Below are positions 18,593 to 28,463 of a DNA stretch of 64,000 nucleotides, in pieces. The notes under the pieces are model-generated. The model was not told where the DNA came from. It made no database searches and saw nothing but the letters and a program-made list of their open reading frames with translations. Location: assembly GCF_039710355.1 (NCBI RefSeq), contig NZ_JBDKWZ010000004.1:310001-374000 (forward strand), read 5' to 3'. The DNA comes from Rapidithrix thailandica. GTDB taxonomy: Bacteria > Bacteroidota > Bacteroidia > Cytophagales > Flammeovirgaceae. Both the position numbers and the translations under genes were made by a program. Each line of letters starts with the position of its first letter. Within the stretch, counting starts at the first letter, position 1.

Positions 18593-19339
18593 TTAGTCCA
18601 ATAAGGCTATTTGGCTCTCTTTGATTTCCAAATTGTGATAGACCTTCTGCACATCATCGTCATCTTCCAATTTATCGATCAGCTTCATCACCTTCACAAA
18701 AGTTTCGTCATCCAGTTCAACGGTGGTGTTCGGAATGCGTTGTAATCCTGCATTTTCCGTTTCGATACTCATTTCAGTCAGTTTGTTGTTGACGCTACCG
18801 AAATCTTCCATGGCAGAAGTCACCACTACGTAGTTGTCTTCGATTTCCACATCTTCGGCACCGGCATCAATGAGTTCGAGTTGTAAATCATCTTCGTTCA
18901 TCCCTTCCGGCAAGGCAAAATTGAAGATTCCTTTGCGATCAAAAATAAACTCTAAGGATCCGTTTTTACCCAGGCTTCCACCGTTTTTATTAAAAATACT
19001 TCGCACATTGGAGACCGTACGGTTTTGATTGTCTGTAGAGCATTCTACATAAACAGCCACTCCGTTAGGCGCGTAACCTTCATAGGTTAATTCCAAGTAG
19101 TCGGCAGCATCGGCACCGGTAGCTTTATTGATTGCCCGTTCGATTGTGTCTTTGGGCATGTTGGCACCCTTGGCGTTTTGGATAGCCAAGCGTAGACGAG
19201 GATTGGTTTCAGAATCGGGGCCTCCTTCTTTGGCACTTACCGTAATTTCTTTTATTAACTTAGTAAATATCTTGCCTCTTTTTGCATCTTGCGCACCTTT
19301 GCGGTGTTTAATATTTGCCCATTTACTATGTCCTGCCAT
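18593..19339 (-). CDS. yebC: YebC/PmpR-family protein
   Basis: The start MAGHSKWANIKHRKGAQDAKR and the continuation GKIFTKLIKEI, DTIERAI and YEGYAPNGVAVYVE are diagnostic of YebC/PmpR/TACO1. Its 248 residues match the usual length. The family was first described as a DNA-binding regulator; members are now also known as factors that relieve ribosome stalling at proline-rich stretches. Which activity applies here cannot be read from the sequence. It is a single gene with its own terminator. Confidence 0.96.
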   Translation of the reverse strand: MAGHSKWANIKHRKGAQDAKRGKIFTKLIKEITVSAKEGGPDSETNPRLRLAIQNAKGANMPKDTIERAINKATGADAADYLELTYEGYAPNGVAVYVECSTDNQNRTVSNVRSIFNKNGGSLGKNGSLEFIFDRKGIFNFALPEGMNEDDLQLELIDAGAEDVEIEDNYVVVTSAMEDFGSVNNKLTEMSIETENAGLQRIPNTTVELDDETFVKVMKLIDKLEDDDDVQKVYHNLEIKESQIALLD

Positions 19340-19498
19340 AATCGTTGAGGTTTATGTATTCTAGAATTAAAGTTCGTCAAAAATGCGAAATAAATTAATT
19401 CATTAAAAAATTGAAAATATTTCCGTCAGGAATGCGGAATTAGCCTATCGATTCCTGTTGTTGAACATCGATAGACTAAAGCTTATAGCATCCTGTAA

Positions 19499-21487
19499 TT
19501 AACTGGTAAACGTTTCCAGTTCTTTCAATTCGCGGTCAAACCCCCCCGAAAGGATTGGGAAACGGCACCAGGTTTTTGGATCCAGATTTTTGTCATCCAA
19601 GTGGAAAGAGGGAGCATAACGTTCGCGTTTCCACTGGTTGCGGCACCACAATCTAAAGAACTTGATTACCCAAGTTTTGAGTTGAGTGGTAGAGTACCGG
19701 TCAAATTCATTTTTGACAGTAAGATAGCATTCAATAGGAGTCTTTTTGTCCCGGATAGCAGCCTCTTCAATTGCATCCAGTAAGTCGTAAGGCATTAAAT
19801 CCGATTCATCGGTTTGCTTCGTACCTTTTGGCCGCAACTCAGCCGTTGGTTGTTGTTCGTTGACATAATGAAGCTCCGGCAGGCGTATTTGTCCACCCAC
19901 GCCTTCTGTTTCTAACCATCGCAACCATTGCCTTAAAAAAGCCTTGTCGATTCCCGCAATAGGGCTTAAGCCACCACTGGTATCACCATCCATCGTTGCA
20001 TAACCCACTGCTGCTTCCGAACGGTTGCTGGTAGAGAGCAACAAAGCTCCTTGAATGTTTGCCAACATCCATACACTGGGTGCCCTCACCCTGGCCTGAA
20101 TATTTTGCAATGTCAAATCATCTTGTTCCCAGTTGAGTTCTCTTTGTATACTTTGAGAGATTATATTCCGGTAAGATTGAAAAATATCGTTGACATTTAA
20201 CTCGTAAAAACGGGCATGTATAGCCTGAGCCAGGGTTTTAGCAGCATTCAAGGTAACCTCTCCGCTGTTTTCAGTAGGTTGATAGGCGGTGGTGATCAAA
20301 AGCTGCGCAATCTCATCGATTCCTTGGCATGCTTGTATTTCCTGAATATAACTTAATTTCTGTTTGAATTTTTCCAGGCCTAAGTGTTCCACACCCAGCT
20401 TGATCATCAAATAACAACAAGAAGCTACGGCTGAAGAATCGGCTCCTCCACTTAAGGAGATGACAAAGCCTCTGGAATAACTCTTTCGCATGTAATCGAA
20501 AAGACCTAACGCCAAGGCATTTGTAAATTCTTCTTCTTTTAAGTATTTACTATTTTCCCATGCGCTTTCCCTTTGATTGATATCTCTTTCGTATGCTGTT
20601 TTGCCAAACTCAAAGGATACGTTCAGGCAGTGCTTGCCACTTTCGGCAATCTCAAACGGACTACTGATTTGCGTTTGCATCAAACGGGTTTCATCCACAT
20701 CAATCACTGCATCGGTCAACAGGCAATCGTCAAAGCTGAGCCGGGGACCTTCCGCCAGTAAACGCCCCGAAGAGGCAATGAGACAGCCGCCGTCAAATAT
20801 TACCCTGCCCGAATCATTTCCCAACAGGTTGGCATAGATATAGGCCACCCCAAAAGAGCGGGACCCTTCTAATACAAAGCGTTTGCGCACTTGCAGTTTA
20901 TCAAAGGCAAAGTGACTGGCACTGGGGTTTAATAACAAATCGATGCCCATCTTGCCCAGGCTTCTTCCCGGGCGGTTGGGTACCCATGCATCTTCACAGA
21001 TTTCAAACCCGACTTTGACTCCGCCTACGTTAAAATGCAAGTCGCCAATGGGGTATGAGTTTCCATCCTGGAAGCTGATCGTAGAGACTTGTCCTTCCGG
21101 CCAGGGAGTAAACCAACGAGGTTCATAATATACACCATTGCCTGCCAAAAAACGTTTGGCTGTAAACCCGATTATTTGTTGATCCACTACCAAACAGGCT
21201 GTATTGAATATCCTGTTTTGGTGCATTACCGGCAAGCCTAACGATACACAGAGGTCTTTTGTAAAAGGAACAATTTCCTTTAATATATCATAGGAAGTTT
21301 GTAGGAGACCGGGAGAGTAAAAGGCATCTTCACAGCCATAGCCTGAAATACATAACTCCGGTAAGCATAAGATCCGTATGCTTCGTTCTTTTGCTTCCCG
21401 GATGGCGTTCAAGATGTTTTGCTTATTATGCTCCCAAGCAATGGGCGTTTGATTTAATACTGCGCCTCCAACTTTGATTAGTTTCAT
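19499..21487 (-). CDS. nadE: Glutamine-dependent NAD+ synthetase
   Basis: It catalyses the last step of NAD synthesis, amidating nicotinic acid adenine dinucleotide with ammonia released from glutamine. The N-terminal nitrilase-type glutaminase has CLPELCISGYGCED (catalytic Glu) and GFEICEDAWVPN (nucleophile Cys near residue 165). The C-terminal synthetase has the ATP PP-loop SLSGGADSSAVAS near residue 345, plus STSNRSEAAVGYATMDGDTSGG. At 662 residues it is a full-length fused form. An 8-bp hairpin (CTATCGAT/ATCGATAG, 19445-19474) lies just after the stop but lacks a U-run. Confidence 0.96.
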   Translation of the reverse strand: MKLIKVGGAVLNQTPIAWEHNKQNILNAIREAKERSIRILCLPELCISGYGCEDAFYSPGLLQTSYDILKEIVPFTKDLCVSLGLPVMHQNRIFNTACLVVDQQIIGFTAKRFLAGNGVYYEPRWFTPWPEGQVSTISFQDGNSYPIGDLHFNVGGVKVGFEICEDAWVPNRPGRSLGKMGIDLLLNPSASHFAFDKLQVRKRFVLEGSRSFGVAYIYANLLGNDSGRVIFDGGCLIASSGRLLAEGPRLSFDDCLLTDAVIDVDETRLMQTQISSPFEIAESGKHCLNVSFEFGKTAYERDINQRESAWENSKYLKEEEFTNALALGLFDYMRKSYSRGFVISLSGGADSSAVASCCYLMIKLGVEHLGLEKFKQKLSYIQEIQACQGIDEIAQLLITTAYQPTENSGEVTLNAAKTLAQAIHARFYELNVNDIFQSYRNIISQSIQRELNWEQDDLTLQNIQARVRAPSVWMLANIQGALLLSTSNRSEAAVGYATMDGDTSGGLSPIAGIDKAFLRQWLRWLETEGVGGQIRLPELHYVNEQQPTAELRPKGTKQTDESDLMPYDLLDAIEEAAIRDKKTPIECYLTVKNEFDRYSTTQLKTWVIKFFRLWCRNQWKRERYAPSFHLDDKNLDPKTWCRFPILSGGFDRELKELETFTS

Positions 21488-21623
21488 AATATTTTAGCTT
21501 TTGGCGAATATAGAGATTCTATGCCTATTTAAGTAACAATTGAGAGGGGAGATTCTTTCTTTTGTACGAGAAGAACTTTATGGAATGCGGAATGAAAATA
21601 CCAGGGAGAAAGGCCTTGAAATG

Positions 21624-21653
21624 TAAAAAAAGCTATCCTTGCAAGGATAGCTT
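21624..21653 (-). terminator. Intrinsic terminator of the leucine-rich-repeat gene
   Basis: A perfect palindrome (AAGCTATCCTTG and its complement, 21630-21653) runs into six T residues when read on the minus strand. Confidence 0.88.
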
Positions 21654-21678
21654 GAGTTGTGCATGTTTTCAATGAAGG

Positions 21679-22551
21679 TTATTCAAAATATATCACTGTA
21701 TTGGGTAATTGCTTTTTTAATTGTATAATATTTTTCTTTTTCAATGGATTTCCGGTGAGTCGAAGTTCCTTTAAATTTTTTAATTCTTTCAATTTTTCAG
21801 GTAGTTGACTGATTTGATTCAGTGAAAGATCCAACACTTGCAAACTTTCTAATTTCCCAATCTCTTCCGGAAGAGATTTCAATTGATTTTCTCTTAAGTT
21901 AAGCCGTTGAAGCCGGAATAAGTAACCCAATTCTTCGGGTATTTCCCGAAGTTGGTTTTTACTCAAGTTGAGTTGTCTTAACCACTGCAATTCTTCAATG
22001 CTGGAAGAGATGGTTTCAAGTTGGTTGTCATGTGCATCCAGAGTCGTTAAGAAGCGCGTGTTATCAAAATCAATTGCCAATGTTTTTAGTTTGTTTCCTG
22101 ATACATGGAGCGTTGCAAGATGTTTTAAAGATTCAAGTGTTTTGGGCAGTTTCTTTAGATTGCCGGCACTGAAGTCAGCACAAAAGACCATATTAGGATG
22201 ATCAAAAGCCGCTTGAGTATTAAAACACTCTTTTTGAACTACCTCAAGTAGTAATTCTTGGGCAGAAGTATGCCCGTGTTCCATTGCTTGCAGCAAGTCC
22301 ATACAAAGTTCCGGGTTGTAATACCCTAATTCCATACCCAGTTGGTATTTGGCTACAGCCCTTTGGTAGTAAGCTTCTTCAAAATCGGATTTCAAACTGA
22401 TAGCATTGGTAAAGCTGCCAATAGCAGGTACGTATTTTCCTTCCGTTAGGTGTTGCACACCCTCTTCATAATAAAAGCTAGCATTTTTTTTATCTCCGGG
22501 GAGGGTGAAAACAGAGAAATGCAATAGAAAAAATAAAATGATGCTCTTCAT
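21679..22551 (-). CDS. Secreted TPR plus leucine-rich-repeat protein
   Basis: A signal peptide (about 18 residues, hydrophobic LFFLLHFSVFTL) is followed by one or two TPR-like helices (ASFYYEEGVQHLTEGKYVPA) and then about seven leucine-rich repeats of 23 residues. The later repeats are very regular (LRQLNLSKNQLREIPEEL, LQRLNLRENQLKSLPEEI, LQVLDLSLNQISQLPEKL), the Ras-suppressor-like LRR type. Such repeats make a curved binding surface. It is probably periplasmic or outer-membrane associated, and no partner can be named. It is a single gene with its own terminator. Confidence 0.82.
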   Translation of the reverse strand: MKSIILFFLLHFSVFTLPGDKKNASFYYEEGVQHLTEGKYVPAIGSFTNAISLKSDFEEAYYQRAVAKYQLGMELGYYNPELCMDLLQAMEHGHTSAQELLLEVVQKECFNTQAAFDHPNMVFCADFSAGNLKKLPKTLESLKHLATLHVSGNKLKTLAIDFDNTRFLTTLDAHDNQLETISSSIEELQWLRQLNLSKNQLREIPEELGYLFRLQRLNLRENQLKSLPEEIGKLESLQVLDLSLNQISQLPEKLKELKNLKELRLTGNPLKKKNIIQLKKQLPNTVIYFE

Positions 22552-23114
22552 AGGGATTAGCTGGTTAAGTATTGTTGTATTGCTTTTAGCGTATTCCCCT
22601 TTTACAAGGTAAACAGTACTGTTTAAACGTGTCCGGTGTTTTAAAATTGGTGTGATTTATTGAAGAAATGGCTATTGAATTTAGTGAAAACTTACATGTA
22701 AGCTTATTCTTGAAACAAACACAAATAAAACTTTGTAAAGAAGAATTTGGATTATGACTGGATGAGAAAATATGTAAAAAAAGCATTCTTGTTGTTGGTT
22801 TGGGGCAATAGACAAATTGCCCAATTCTTAGTGGAGGGAAGGGCAGTCTGTTTGTTTTTAAAAGAACTGAAGTGGTGTAAAAAGGTAATTGAGAAGATTG
22901 TACCTGTAGAATAAAAGAAGAGTGTGTGAAAACTTACACAAATGATGAAGCTCATTGGAGAGGAAAAGGGTTACTTTTACTTAAGTGTCTGTGTGAAATT
23001 CGTTGTGTGACCGCCCTTTTGGTGATAAAAATTCTCCGTTTAGGGTTTTCAACATTCTGCGCGGAGGTTCCTGAAATGAGAGTTTTTGAGCATAGGATGA
23101 AATTTATACTTGCT
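22552..23114. other. Intergenic region, no gene seen
   Basis: This gap of about 560 bp lies upstream of the LRR gene and downstream of cdaA. The composition is AT-rich. No RNA gene, convincing promoter pair, hairpin terminator or repeat was found. Two short minus-strand frames (22586-22786 and 22752-22955) have no protein-like features. Confidence 0.45.
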
Positions 23115-24002
23115 CTAAGCACTTTCTACCTGATCGGTTGCTTTTTGTTTTTCATCCGTTTGCAACTCTTTAGATGGAGTCACCTTCACCTCGGGTTTTT
23201 CGGTTTCTGTTTCTCCGGTAAAGTATTCTCTGAGAAGCTTTCTGATTTCCAGACTGGATAAGTTATGGTAAATTTTCCCCGACCGGACAAAAGACATCTG
23301 ACCGGTTTCTTCCGATACAACCAACACAACACTATTGGTGATTTCGGTAATACCGATAGCCGCCCGGTGTCTTAAACCCATGGTAGCGGGAATCTCTTGG
23401 TTTTCGGATACCGGTAAGATACAGCGGGCAGCCACAATCCGCCCTTTGTGAATAATCAGGGCACCATCGTGCAACGGACTGTTTTTGTAAAAGACGGATA
23501 GCAATAGCCTTTTGGATATTTGGGCATCCAATAAGTCACCGGTTTCTACAAAAAACCTTAAATCATCGTCTTTGGAAATGACGATCAAAGCTCCCATATT
23601 GGTACCGCCTAAGGATTTCATGGCTTCCAGGATGGGGTTGGGGTCCCATTCGTTCCGGTGATGGTTTTTGTTATTAAACCAATGCCACATAGACAATTCG
23701 CTGAAGTTGGTGCTTTTGCCAATGAGCAGTAAAAACTTTCTGATCTCCTGTTGAAAAAGAATGATGGCAGCCAATACACCTACCCCCATAAATTGTCCTA
23801 AAATAGAGGAGAGCAGCTCCATCTCGGTAGCTTTTACGACCAGGTACAAGAGATAGAGAGCCAGGTAACCCACAAAAATCTTTAAAGCTACACTGCCCCG
23901 AATCAGTTTGTACAGTTTAAATAATAAAATCGTAACTAATAAGATATCGAGAAAATCAACAAAGTTGATTTCTAAAAAGCCGATATTAAAAAGTAAGCTC
24001 AT
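23115..24002 (-). CDS. cdaA: Diadenylate cyclase
   Basis: The enzyme makes cyclic di-AMP from two ATP. Three N-terminal membrane helices (about residues 15-32, 40-57 and 68-85) anchor the DisA_N cyclase domain. The catalytic motifs are intact: DGA at 179-181 (HDGALII) and RHR at 211-213 (GLRHRAAIG). The C-terminal 25 residues are charged and likely flexible. At 295 residues it is slightly longer than average. It lies downstream of folP on the same strand, an arrangement common in Bacteroidota. The 222-bp gap leaves open whether they share a transcript. Confidence 0.95.
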   Translation of the reverse strand: MSLLFNIGFLEINFVDFLDILLVTILLFKLYKLIRGSVALKIFVGYLALYLLYLVVKATEMELLSSILGQFMGVGVLAAIILFQQEIRKFLLLIGKSTNFSELSMWHWFNNKNHHRNEWDPNPILEAMKSLGGTNMGALIVISKDDDLRFFVETGDLLDAQISKRLLLSVFYKNSPLHDGALIIHKGRIVAARCILPVSENQEIPATMGLRHRAAIGITEITNSVVLVVSEETGQMSFVRSGKIYHNLSSLEIRKLLREYFTGETETEKPEVKVTPSKELQTDEKQKATDQVESA

Positions 24003-24223
24003 CGAAGCATTGAAGGGTTTAATTTTATCCGGTTTTATTTAAGAATTATCATTTGTAGAAAATCCAATTTATATCTATTAAAATCAACACTAGAACCTTC
24101 TGATTAAATTCGTTATTTTATTTTCTTCTATAAAATAATTCTTAATATTCAAAAAGGGCTTAGGATGATTACATATTGTTGAATTACAATACACTTTGTT
24201 GTTTCCTTGGCCTCCTATATATA

Positions 24224-25039
24224 TTAATACAATAGTTGCACAATTTGTTTGGCTTCTTTTACATCATGCACCCTTAAAATAGCCGCACCTTGCTTGACAG
24301 CCAGCGTATTCAGAATGCTAGTGCCGTTTAGCGCCTCTTCCGGAAGGATATTGAGCTTTTTGTAAATCATTGATTTTCTGGAAAGTCCAACTAAAACCGG
24401 CCGGTCAAGAATTTTCAAAGCGGGTAATTGGTTCAACAATTCGTAGTTTTGTTCTACACTTTTCGCAAAACCAAAGCCCGGGTCTACAATGATATCCGTA
24501 CAACCTAAGGCCTGAAGTTGTACGAGTTTCTGCTGAAAATAATCAATGATTTCTTCCAGAAGGTTCTCATACTGGGTTAACTGTTGCATGTTTTGCGGAT
24601 TCCCGCGCATGTGCATAAGTATATAAGGGACACCTGAAGCCGCCACTACGTCAAACATAGTTGCATCTAATTCTCCCCCCGAAATATCATTGATCAAATC
24701 CGCACCGGCTTCCACGGCTGCCTTGGCTACCTTCGCACGGAAGGTATCTACCGAAATCAATGCCTCCGGATGCTCTTTTTTGAGGGCTTGAATGGCCTGA
24801 GTCACCCTGCGACTTTCTTCTTCCTCTGGTACTTCAATGGCTCCCGGCCGGGAAGAATAGCCGCCTATATCCAAAAAGTCCGCGCCTTCTTCCAGCATAC
24901 GGGTGGCTCTTTGCAGCAGAAAGTGCTCGTCCATGACCCGGCTTTCTTTATAAAATGAATCGGAGGTAATGTTGATGATTCCCATTATTTTGGGAACGGT
25001 AAAATCGACCAATTGTCCTTTAATTTGTATAGAATTCAT
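24224..25039 (-). CDS. folP: Dihydropteroate synthase
   Basis: The enzyme joins 6-hydroxymethyl-dihydropterin diphosphate and p-aminobenzoate to form dihydropteroate in folate synthesis. The TIM barrel shows PKIMGIINITSDSFYKES (diphosphate loop), FLDIGGYSSRPGA, LISVDTFRAKVA, LINDISGG, DIIVDPGFGFAKSVEQN and PVLVGLSRKSMIY. I start at the ATG at 25039 (MNSIQIKG), because the nine residues added by the upstream ATG at 25066 are lysine-rich and not family-like. The 271-residue length is standard. cdaA follows on the same strand. Confidence 0.95.
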   Translation of the reverse strand: MNSIQIKGQLVDFTVPKIMGIINITSDSFYKESRVMDEHFLLQRATRMLEEGADFLDIGGYSSRPGAIEVPEEEESRRVTQAIQALKKEHPEALISVDTFRAKVAKAAVEAGADLINDISGGELDATMFDVVAASGVPYILMHMRGNPQNMQQLTQYENLLEEIIDYFQQKLVQLQALGCTDIIVDPGFGFAKSVEQNYELLNQLPALKILDRPVLVGLSRKSMIYKKLNILPEEALNGTSILNTLAVKQGAAILRVHDVKEAKQIVQLLY

Positions 25040-25410
25040 TGTTTTGTTTTTACGCTTCGGGTACATTGCGTCACTCAGGCTTATTCGAAAGCAGAAGAAA
25101 CAGAAACCTTGTTTTATTGATTGTGCAGATGCAAACCTTGGAAGGAGACGTCAATACTTTGTTTTCTGTTTATTCTTATGGGCAAGTACTGCCCAGGGAC
25201 AAAAGCCCTTTTTCCAGGCAATAACCCTAAAATGAAATGCTGTACTTCAAAGGTAAGAGATTCCGGACTTTCTTGCTATACCTTTGTGCATTGTGAGGGC
25301 TAAATCTTCAATTCGTTTGACGAATTTTCATGGGAAGTTTTTACCCTAAGCGGTAATTGCTATTTTTGACCCTGATTGACCGGAGTTTCAAACTTATTAA
25401 TATTTATATT
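25040..25410. other. Divergent intergenic region with a possible -7 box
   Basis: This gap of about 370 bp separates divergent folP and the DUF1599 gene. TATTTTTG at 25361-25368 fits the Bacteroidota -7 element for the plus-strand gene, with only a T-rich stretch near the -33 place. No RNA gene or terminator was seen. Confidence 0.35.
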
Positions 25411-25962
25411 TTGGAAGCGAAGACTGTAGAACAATACAAACAGGTAATCTCAGAATGTAAGGGGATTTTTGAAAAGAAAACACAGGATTACGGCACTGCC
25501 TGGAGAATTTTAAGACTGCCCTCTATTACGGACCAGATTTTTATCAAAGCTCAGCGTATCCGCTCTTTACAAGAAAAAGGGACACAAAAGGTGGAAGAGG
25601 GCATACGGCCGGAGTTTGTCGGGATTATCAACTATTGTGTGATGGCGCTTATTCAATTGGAGTTGTTGGACGATGCCCGGCTGGAACTATCGGCCGAGGA
25701 AGTAATGAAGAGCTACCAAAAACATATCGACCGGACGATGGATCTGATGCTCAATAAAAACCACGATTATGGAGAAGCCTGGCGGCAAATGCGGGTCAGC
25801 AGTATGACAGATATCATTTTGATGAAGCTGTTGAGAGTCAAGCAAATCGAAGACAATCAAGGGAGTACGTTGATTTCGGAAGGGGTGGATGCCAACTACC
25901 AGGACATGATTAATTACTCTGTATTTGCCTTGATCCTGATGAATGAAGCAGAAGGTAAATAA
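25411..25962 (+). CDS. DUF1599 (nucleotide modification associated domain 1) tandem protein
   Basis: The protein contains two copies of one domain of about 75 residues. The first has KKTQDYGTAWRILRLPSITD, RIRSLQEKG and GIINYCVMALIQLEL; the second has NKNHDYGEAWRQMRVSSMTD, RVKQIEDNQ and DMINYSVFALILMNE. This is DUF1599, also called nucleotide modification associated domain 1, known from Bacteroidota and phages and without proven activity. The conserved DYG.AWR motif suggests a binding or catalytic site in each copy. The frame is open upstream to a TTG at 25357; the TTG at 25411 just before the first domain fits better. No ATG is available, so the start is uncertain. Confidence 0.82.
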   Translation: MEAKTVEQYKQVISECKGIFEKKTQDYGTAWRILRLPSITDQIFIKAQRIRSLQEKGTQKVEEGIRPEFVGIINYCVMALIQLELLDDARLELSAEEVMKSYQKHIDRTMDLMLNKNHDYGEAWRQMRVSSMTDIILMKLLRVKQIEDNQGSTLISEGVDANYQDMINYSVFALILMNEAEGK

Positions 25963-26005
25963 TCCTTATTGAATACATATCACACCCTAAAACGATACAA
26001 AACCT

Positions 26006-27076
26006 ATGAAAGCATTTAACAAGGCGGTCATCTTCATCATCGGAGCGCTGTTCATCTTTTCAGGCCTGGTGAAAATCAATGATCCCGTAGGAACGGCCAT
26101 TAAATTTGAAGAGTACTTTGAGGTATTTTCTATGGATATAGCCTCTTTTTTCCATGTATTTGTCCCTTACGCCTTGCCCATTGCGGTTGCTTTTTGTGTG
26201 TTGGAAATGGTATTGGGTGTGGCTTTATGGGTAGGGTTTAAAAGAAAAGGAACATTACTGGCTTTGTTAGGGCTGATTGTGTTTTTTACTTTTCTTACCT
26301 TCTATTCCGCCTATTTTAATAAAGTGACCGATTGTGGCTGCTTTGGCGATGCCATTCCCCTTACACCATGGGAATCGTTCTCCAAAGATGTCATTCTGTT
26401 AGTGTTGATTTTATCATTGGTATTTCAATGGAAACAATTTAAAAATCAAACCAATGCATTTGCTTACGGTACGGTGGCCTTGACAACAATTCTGGGTTTC
26501 GGACTGGCCTTCTATGCCATTCAATACCTGCCTTTTATAGATTTCAGAGCGTACAAAATTGGCAATAATATTCCTCAATTGATGGAAACAGGTATTCCTT
26601 GCCGTTATGTATACATTGTGGAAAAAGACGGGCAGGAATATGAGTTTGAAGAGTATCCCACCGACAAAAGTTATACATACAAGGACATGAAAATTCTCAA
26701 TGAGAAAGAATGCATGCCTAAAATTACGGATTATAATGTGACAACCTCCGAAGGGGAAGATGTGACGCAAAAGACATTTGAGGGGAAAAAATTATTGATC
26801 ATTGTGCCGGATGTGGAGCATACCGACAAAGAGGCTTACAGTGCATTGACAAAATTGGTAAAAGGGCTGGAAGGAACGGAACCGATGGTGTTGACAGCCG
26901 ATGCAAACAACTTTGAAGAATTGAGGCATGAGGTGCAATTGGCGGTTCCTTATTACTTTGCCGATAAAACAGTGTTAAAAACCATGGTCCGTTCCAACCC
27001 GGGGGTAATACTGATCGAAGACGGTACCATCAAAGGCAAATGGCATTATAATTCACTGTCGGATTTATTGCCCTAG
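26006..27076 (+). CDS. BT_3928-family DoxX/MauE-like membrane protein
   Basis: The N-terminal 170 residues form four to five membrane helices (AVIFIIGALFIFSGLVKINDPVG onward). They carry the MauE/DoxX-like signature VTDCGCFGDAIPLTPWESF, whose paired Cys resemble those of proteins that handle disulfides. The remaining 180 residues are soluble and periplasmic, with a strand-rich domain ending in NPGVILIEDGTIKGKWHY, which looks like the end of a thioredoxin fold, but no CxxC is present. The family is widespread in Bacteroidota and of unknown function; a redox role is an inference. It follows the DUF1599 gene by 43 bp and is probably co-transcribed with it. Confidence 0.82.
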   Translation: MKAFNKAVIFIIGALFIFSGLVKINDPVGTAIKFEEYFEVFSMDIASFFHVFVPYALPIAVAFCVLEMVLGVALWVGFKRKGTLLALLGLIVFFTFLTFYSAYFNKVTDCGCFGDAIPLTPWESFSKDVILLVLILSLVFQWKQFKNQTNAFAYGTVALTTILGFGLAFYAIQYLPFIDFRAYKIGNNIPQLMETGIPCRYVYIVEKDGQEYEFEEYPTDKSYTYKDMKILNEKECMPKITDYNVTTSEGEDVTQKTFEGKKLLIIVPDVEHTDKEAYSALTKLVKGLEGTEPMVLTADANNFEELRHEVQLAVPYYFADKTVLKTMVRSNPGVILIEDGTIKGKWHYNSLSDLLP

Positions 27077-27196
27077 TAAAATAGTGGGCGAACTGCATGA
27101 CTTTCCAGAAAAACCCTGTGAAGGACTTTTTCCGGAAAGTTAGAAATAGTTGATAAACCCTGTGCGTATTTTACGTTTCTATTCAGCCAAATTGTT

Positions 27197-28261
27197 ATGA
27201 TTAAATACCTGATTGGGAAGCTTATATATGGGTTTTTGGTAATACTGGGTGTCGTACATGTAGTGTTTTTCTTGTTTCATGCGCTACCGGGCGACCCTGT
27301 GGAAATGATGGCCGGCCCACAATCCAATAACCGTATCCGGGAGAAAATCCGGACGGAGATGGGGCTGGACCAACCCTTGAGCATGCAGTTTTTACATTAC
27401 CTGAATGACCTTTCTCCCCTGTCAGTACATCGTCATAGTCCGGAAGCACAACATAAATACAATTACACCCCCCTGGCTTCTTGGGGAAGCGAACGGGTGT
27501 TCGTTTTGAAACGGCCGTTTTTGAGGCGTTCATTCCAAAGTAATCGCAGAGTGGATGAAATCGTGTGGGAAAACCTGCTCGGTACTTTCTGGCTGACGTT
27601 GACCGCGATGTTTTTTGCCACCATCACCGGGGTGGGGTTGGGAGTACTATCCGCTTTAGGAAAAGGAAGCTGGTACGATCATACCATTATCTCCATTTCC
27701 GTGTTGGGCATGTCCATCCCTTCTTTTATTGTCGCCATATCTTTGGCCATGTTGTTCGGTTACTATTGGAGCCATTTCACCGGTTTGGAACTGACAGGAT
27801 CTCTCTGGGTCAACAGCCCTCTGCACGGCCGGCAATTGCAATTGAAAAACTTGATTTTACCCGCCTTGGCATTGAGTGTCCGGCCGCTGGCATTGATTGT
27901 ACAGCTTACCCGGAATTCCATGATCGAAGTACTCTCACAAGATTATATCCGCACCGCCTATGCAAAAGGGCTGAACCGAAGACGGATTATCCTTTTCCAT
28001 GCTCTTCGGAATGCTTTGAATCCTGTGACAACAGCTGTTTCGGGGTGGCTGGCCTCCCTGATGGCCGGAGCTTTTTTTGTGGAATACGTTTTTTCCTGGA
28101 AAGGCATTGGACTCAAAACCATCCAAGCCGTGAACCAATTAGACTTCCCCGTGATCATGGGCGCTACCCTTTCCATTGCGGCGATCTTTGTGATGGTCAA
28201 TTTCCTGATGGACCTGATTTATGCTTGGCTGGACCCCAAAGTAAGAGGGCGCTTGCAATAG
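27197..28261 (+). CDS. ABC transporter permease, DppB/OppB type
   Basis: The protein has an N-terminal helix, the family motif FHALPGDPVEMM, a periplasmic section (about 45-120) and five further helices. It also has the cytoplasmic EAA loop YIRTAYAKGLNRRRIILFHALRNALNP, which docks on the ATPase. This is the first permease of a peptide or nickel type importer or, by analogy, an exporter. The periplasmic insertion (HSPEAQHKYNYTPLASWGS) is longer than in E. coli DppB, as in Bacteroidota. No second permease, ATPase or binding protein lies within the window, so this subunit is an orphan here. Confidence 0.9.
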   Translation: MIKYLIGKLIYGFLVILGVVHVVFFLFHALPGDPVEMMAGPQSNNRIREKIRTEMGLDQPLSMQFLHYLNDLSPLSVHRHSPEAQHKYNYTPLASWGSERVFVLKRPFLRRSFQSNRRVDEIVWENLLGTFWLTLTAMFFATITGVGLGVLSALGKGSWYDHTIISISVLGMSIPSFIVAISLAMLFGYYWSHFTGLELTGSLWVNSPLHGRQLQLKNLILPALALSVRPLALIVQLTRNSMIEVLSQDYIRTAYAKGLNRRRIILFHALRNALNPVTTAVSGWLASLMAGAFFVEYVFSWKGIGLKTIQAVNQLDFPVIMGATLSIAAIFVMVNFLMDLIYAWLDPKVRGRLQ

Positions 28262-28414
28262 GCGCATGCAATTAAGTATCTGATATAGTAAGATACCATT
28301 CCCTTAAAATGAGGCAGTAGAAATATGCATATGCTCTTTCTTTGAGCCGTAGATTAAGGCCTTTCTTGATTTGTATTCACCCGCATTATATATAATCTCC
28401 GAAGTTGAAATTTT

Positions 28415-28422
28415 TATTTTTG
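28415..28422 (+). promoter_or_regulatory. Possible -7 element of the cas operon
   Basis: TATTTTTG lies 41 bp before the first cas6 start and matches the Bacteroidota TANNTTTG box. The region where a -33 TTTG should be reads TATA, so only half of the promoter is supported. Confidence 0.35.
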
Positions 28423-28463
28423 ATTGATTTTCAGTAAAATTAGGTATTAATTGTTTACTGCTC

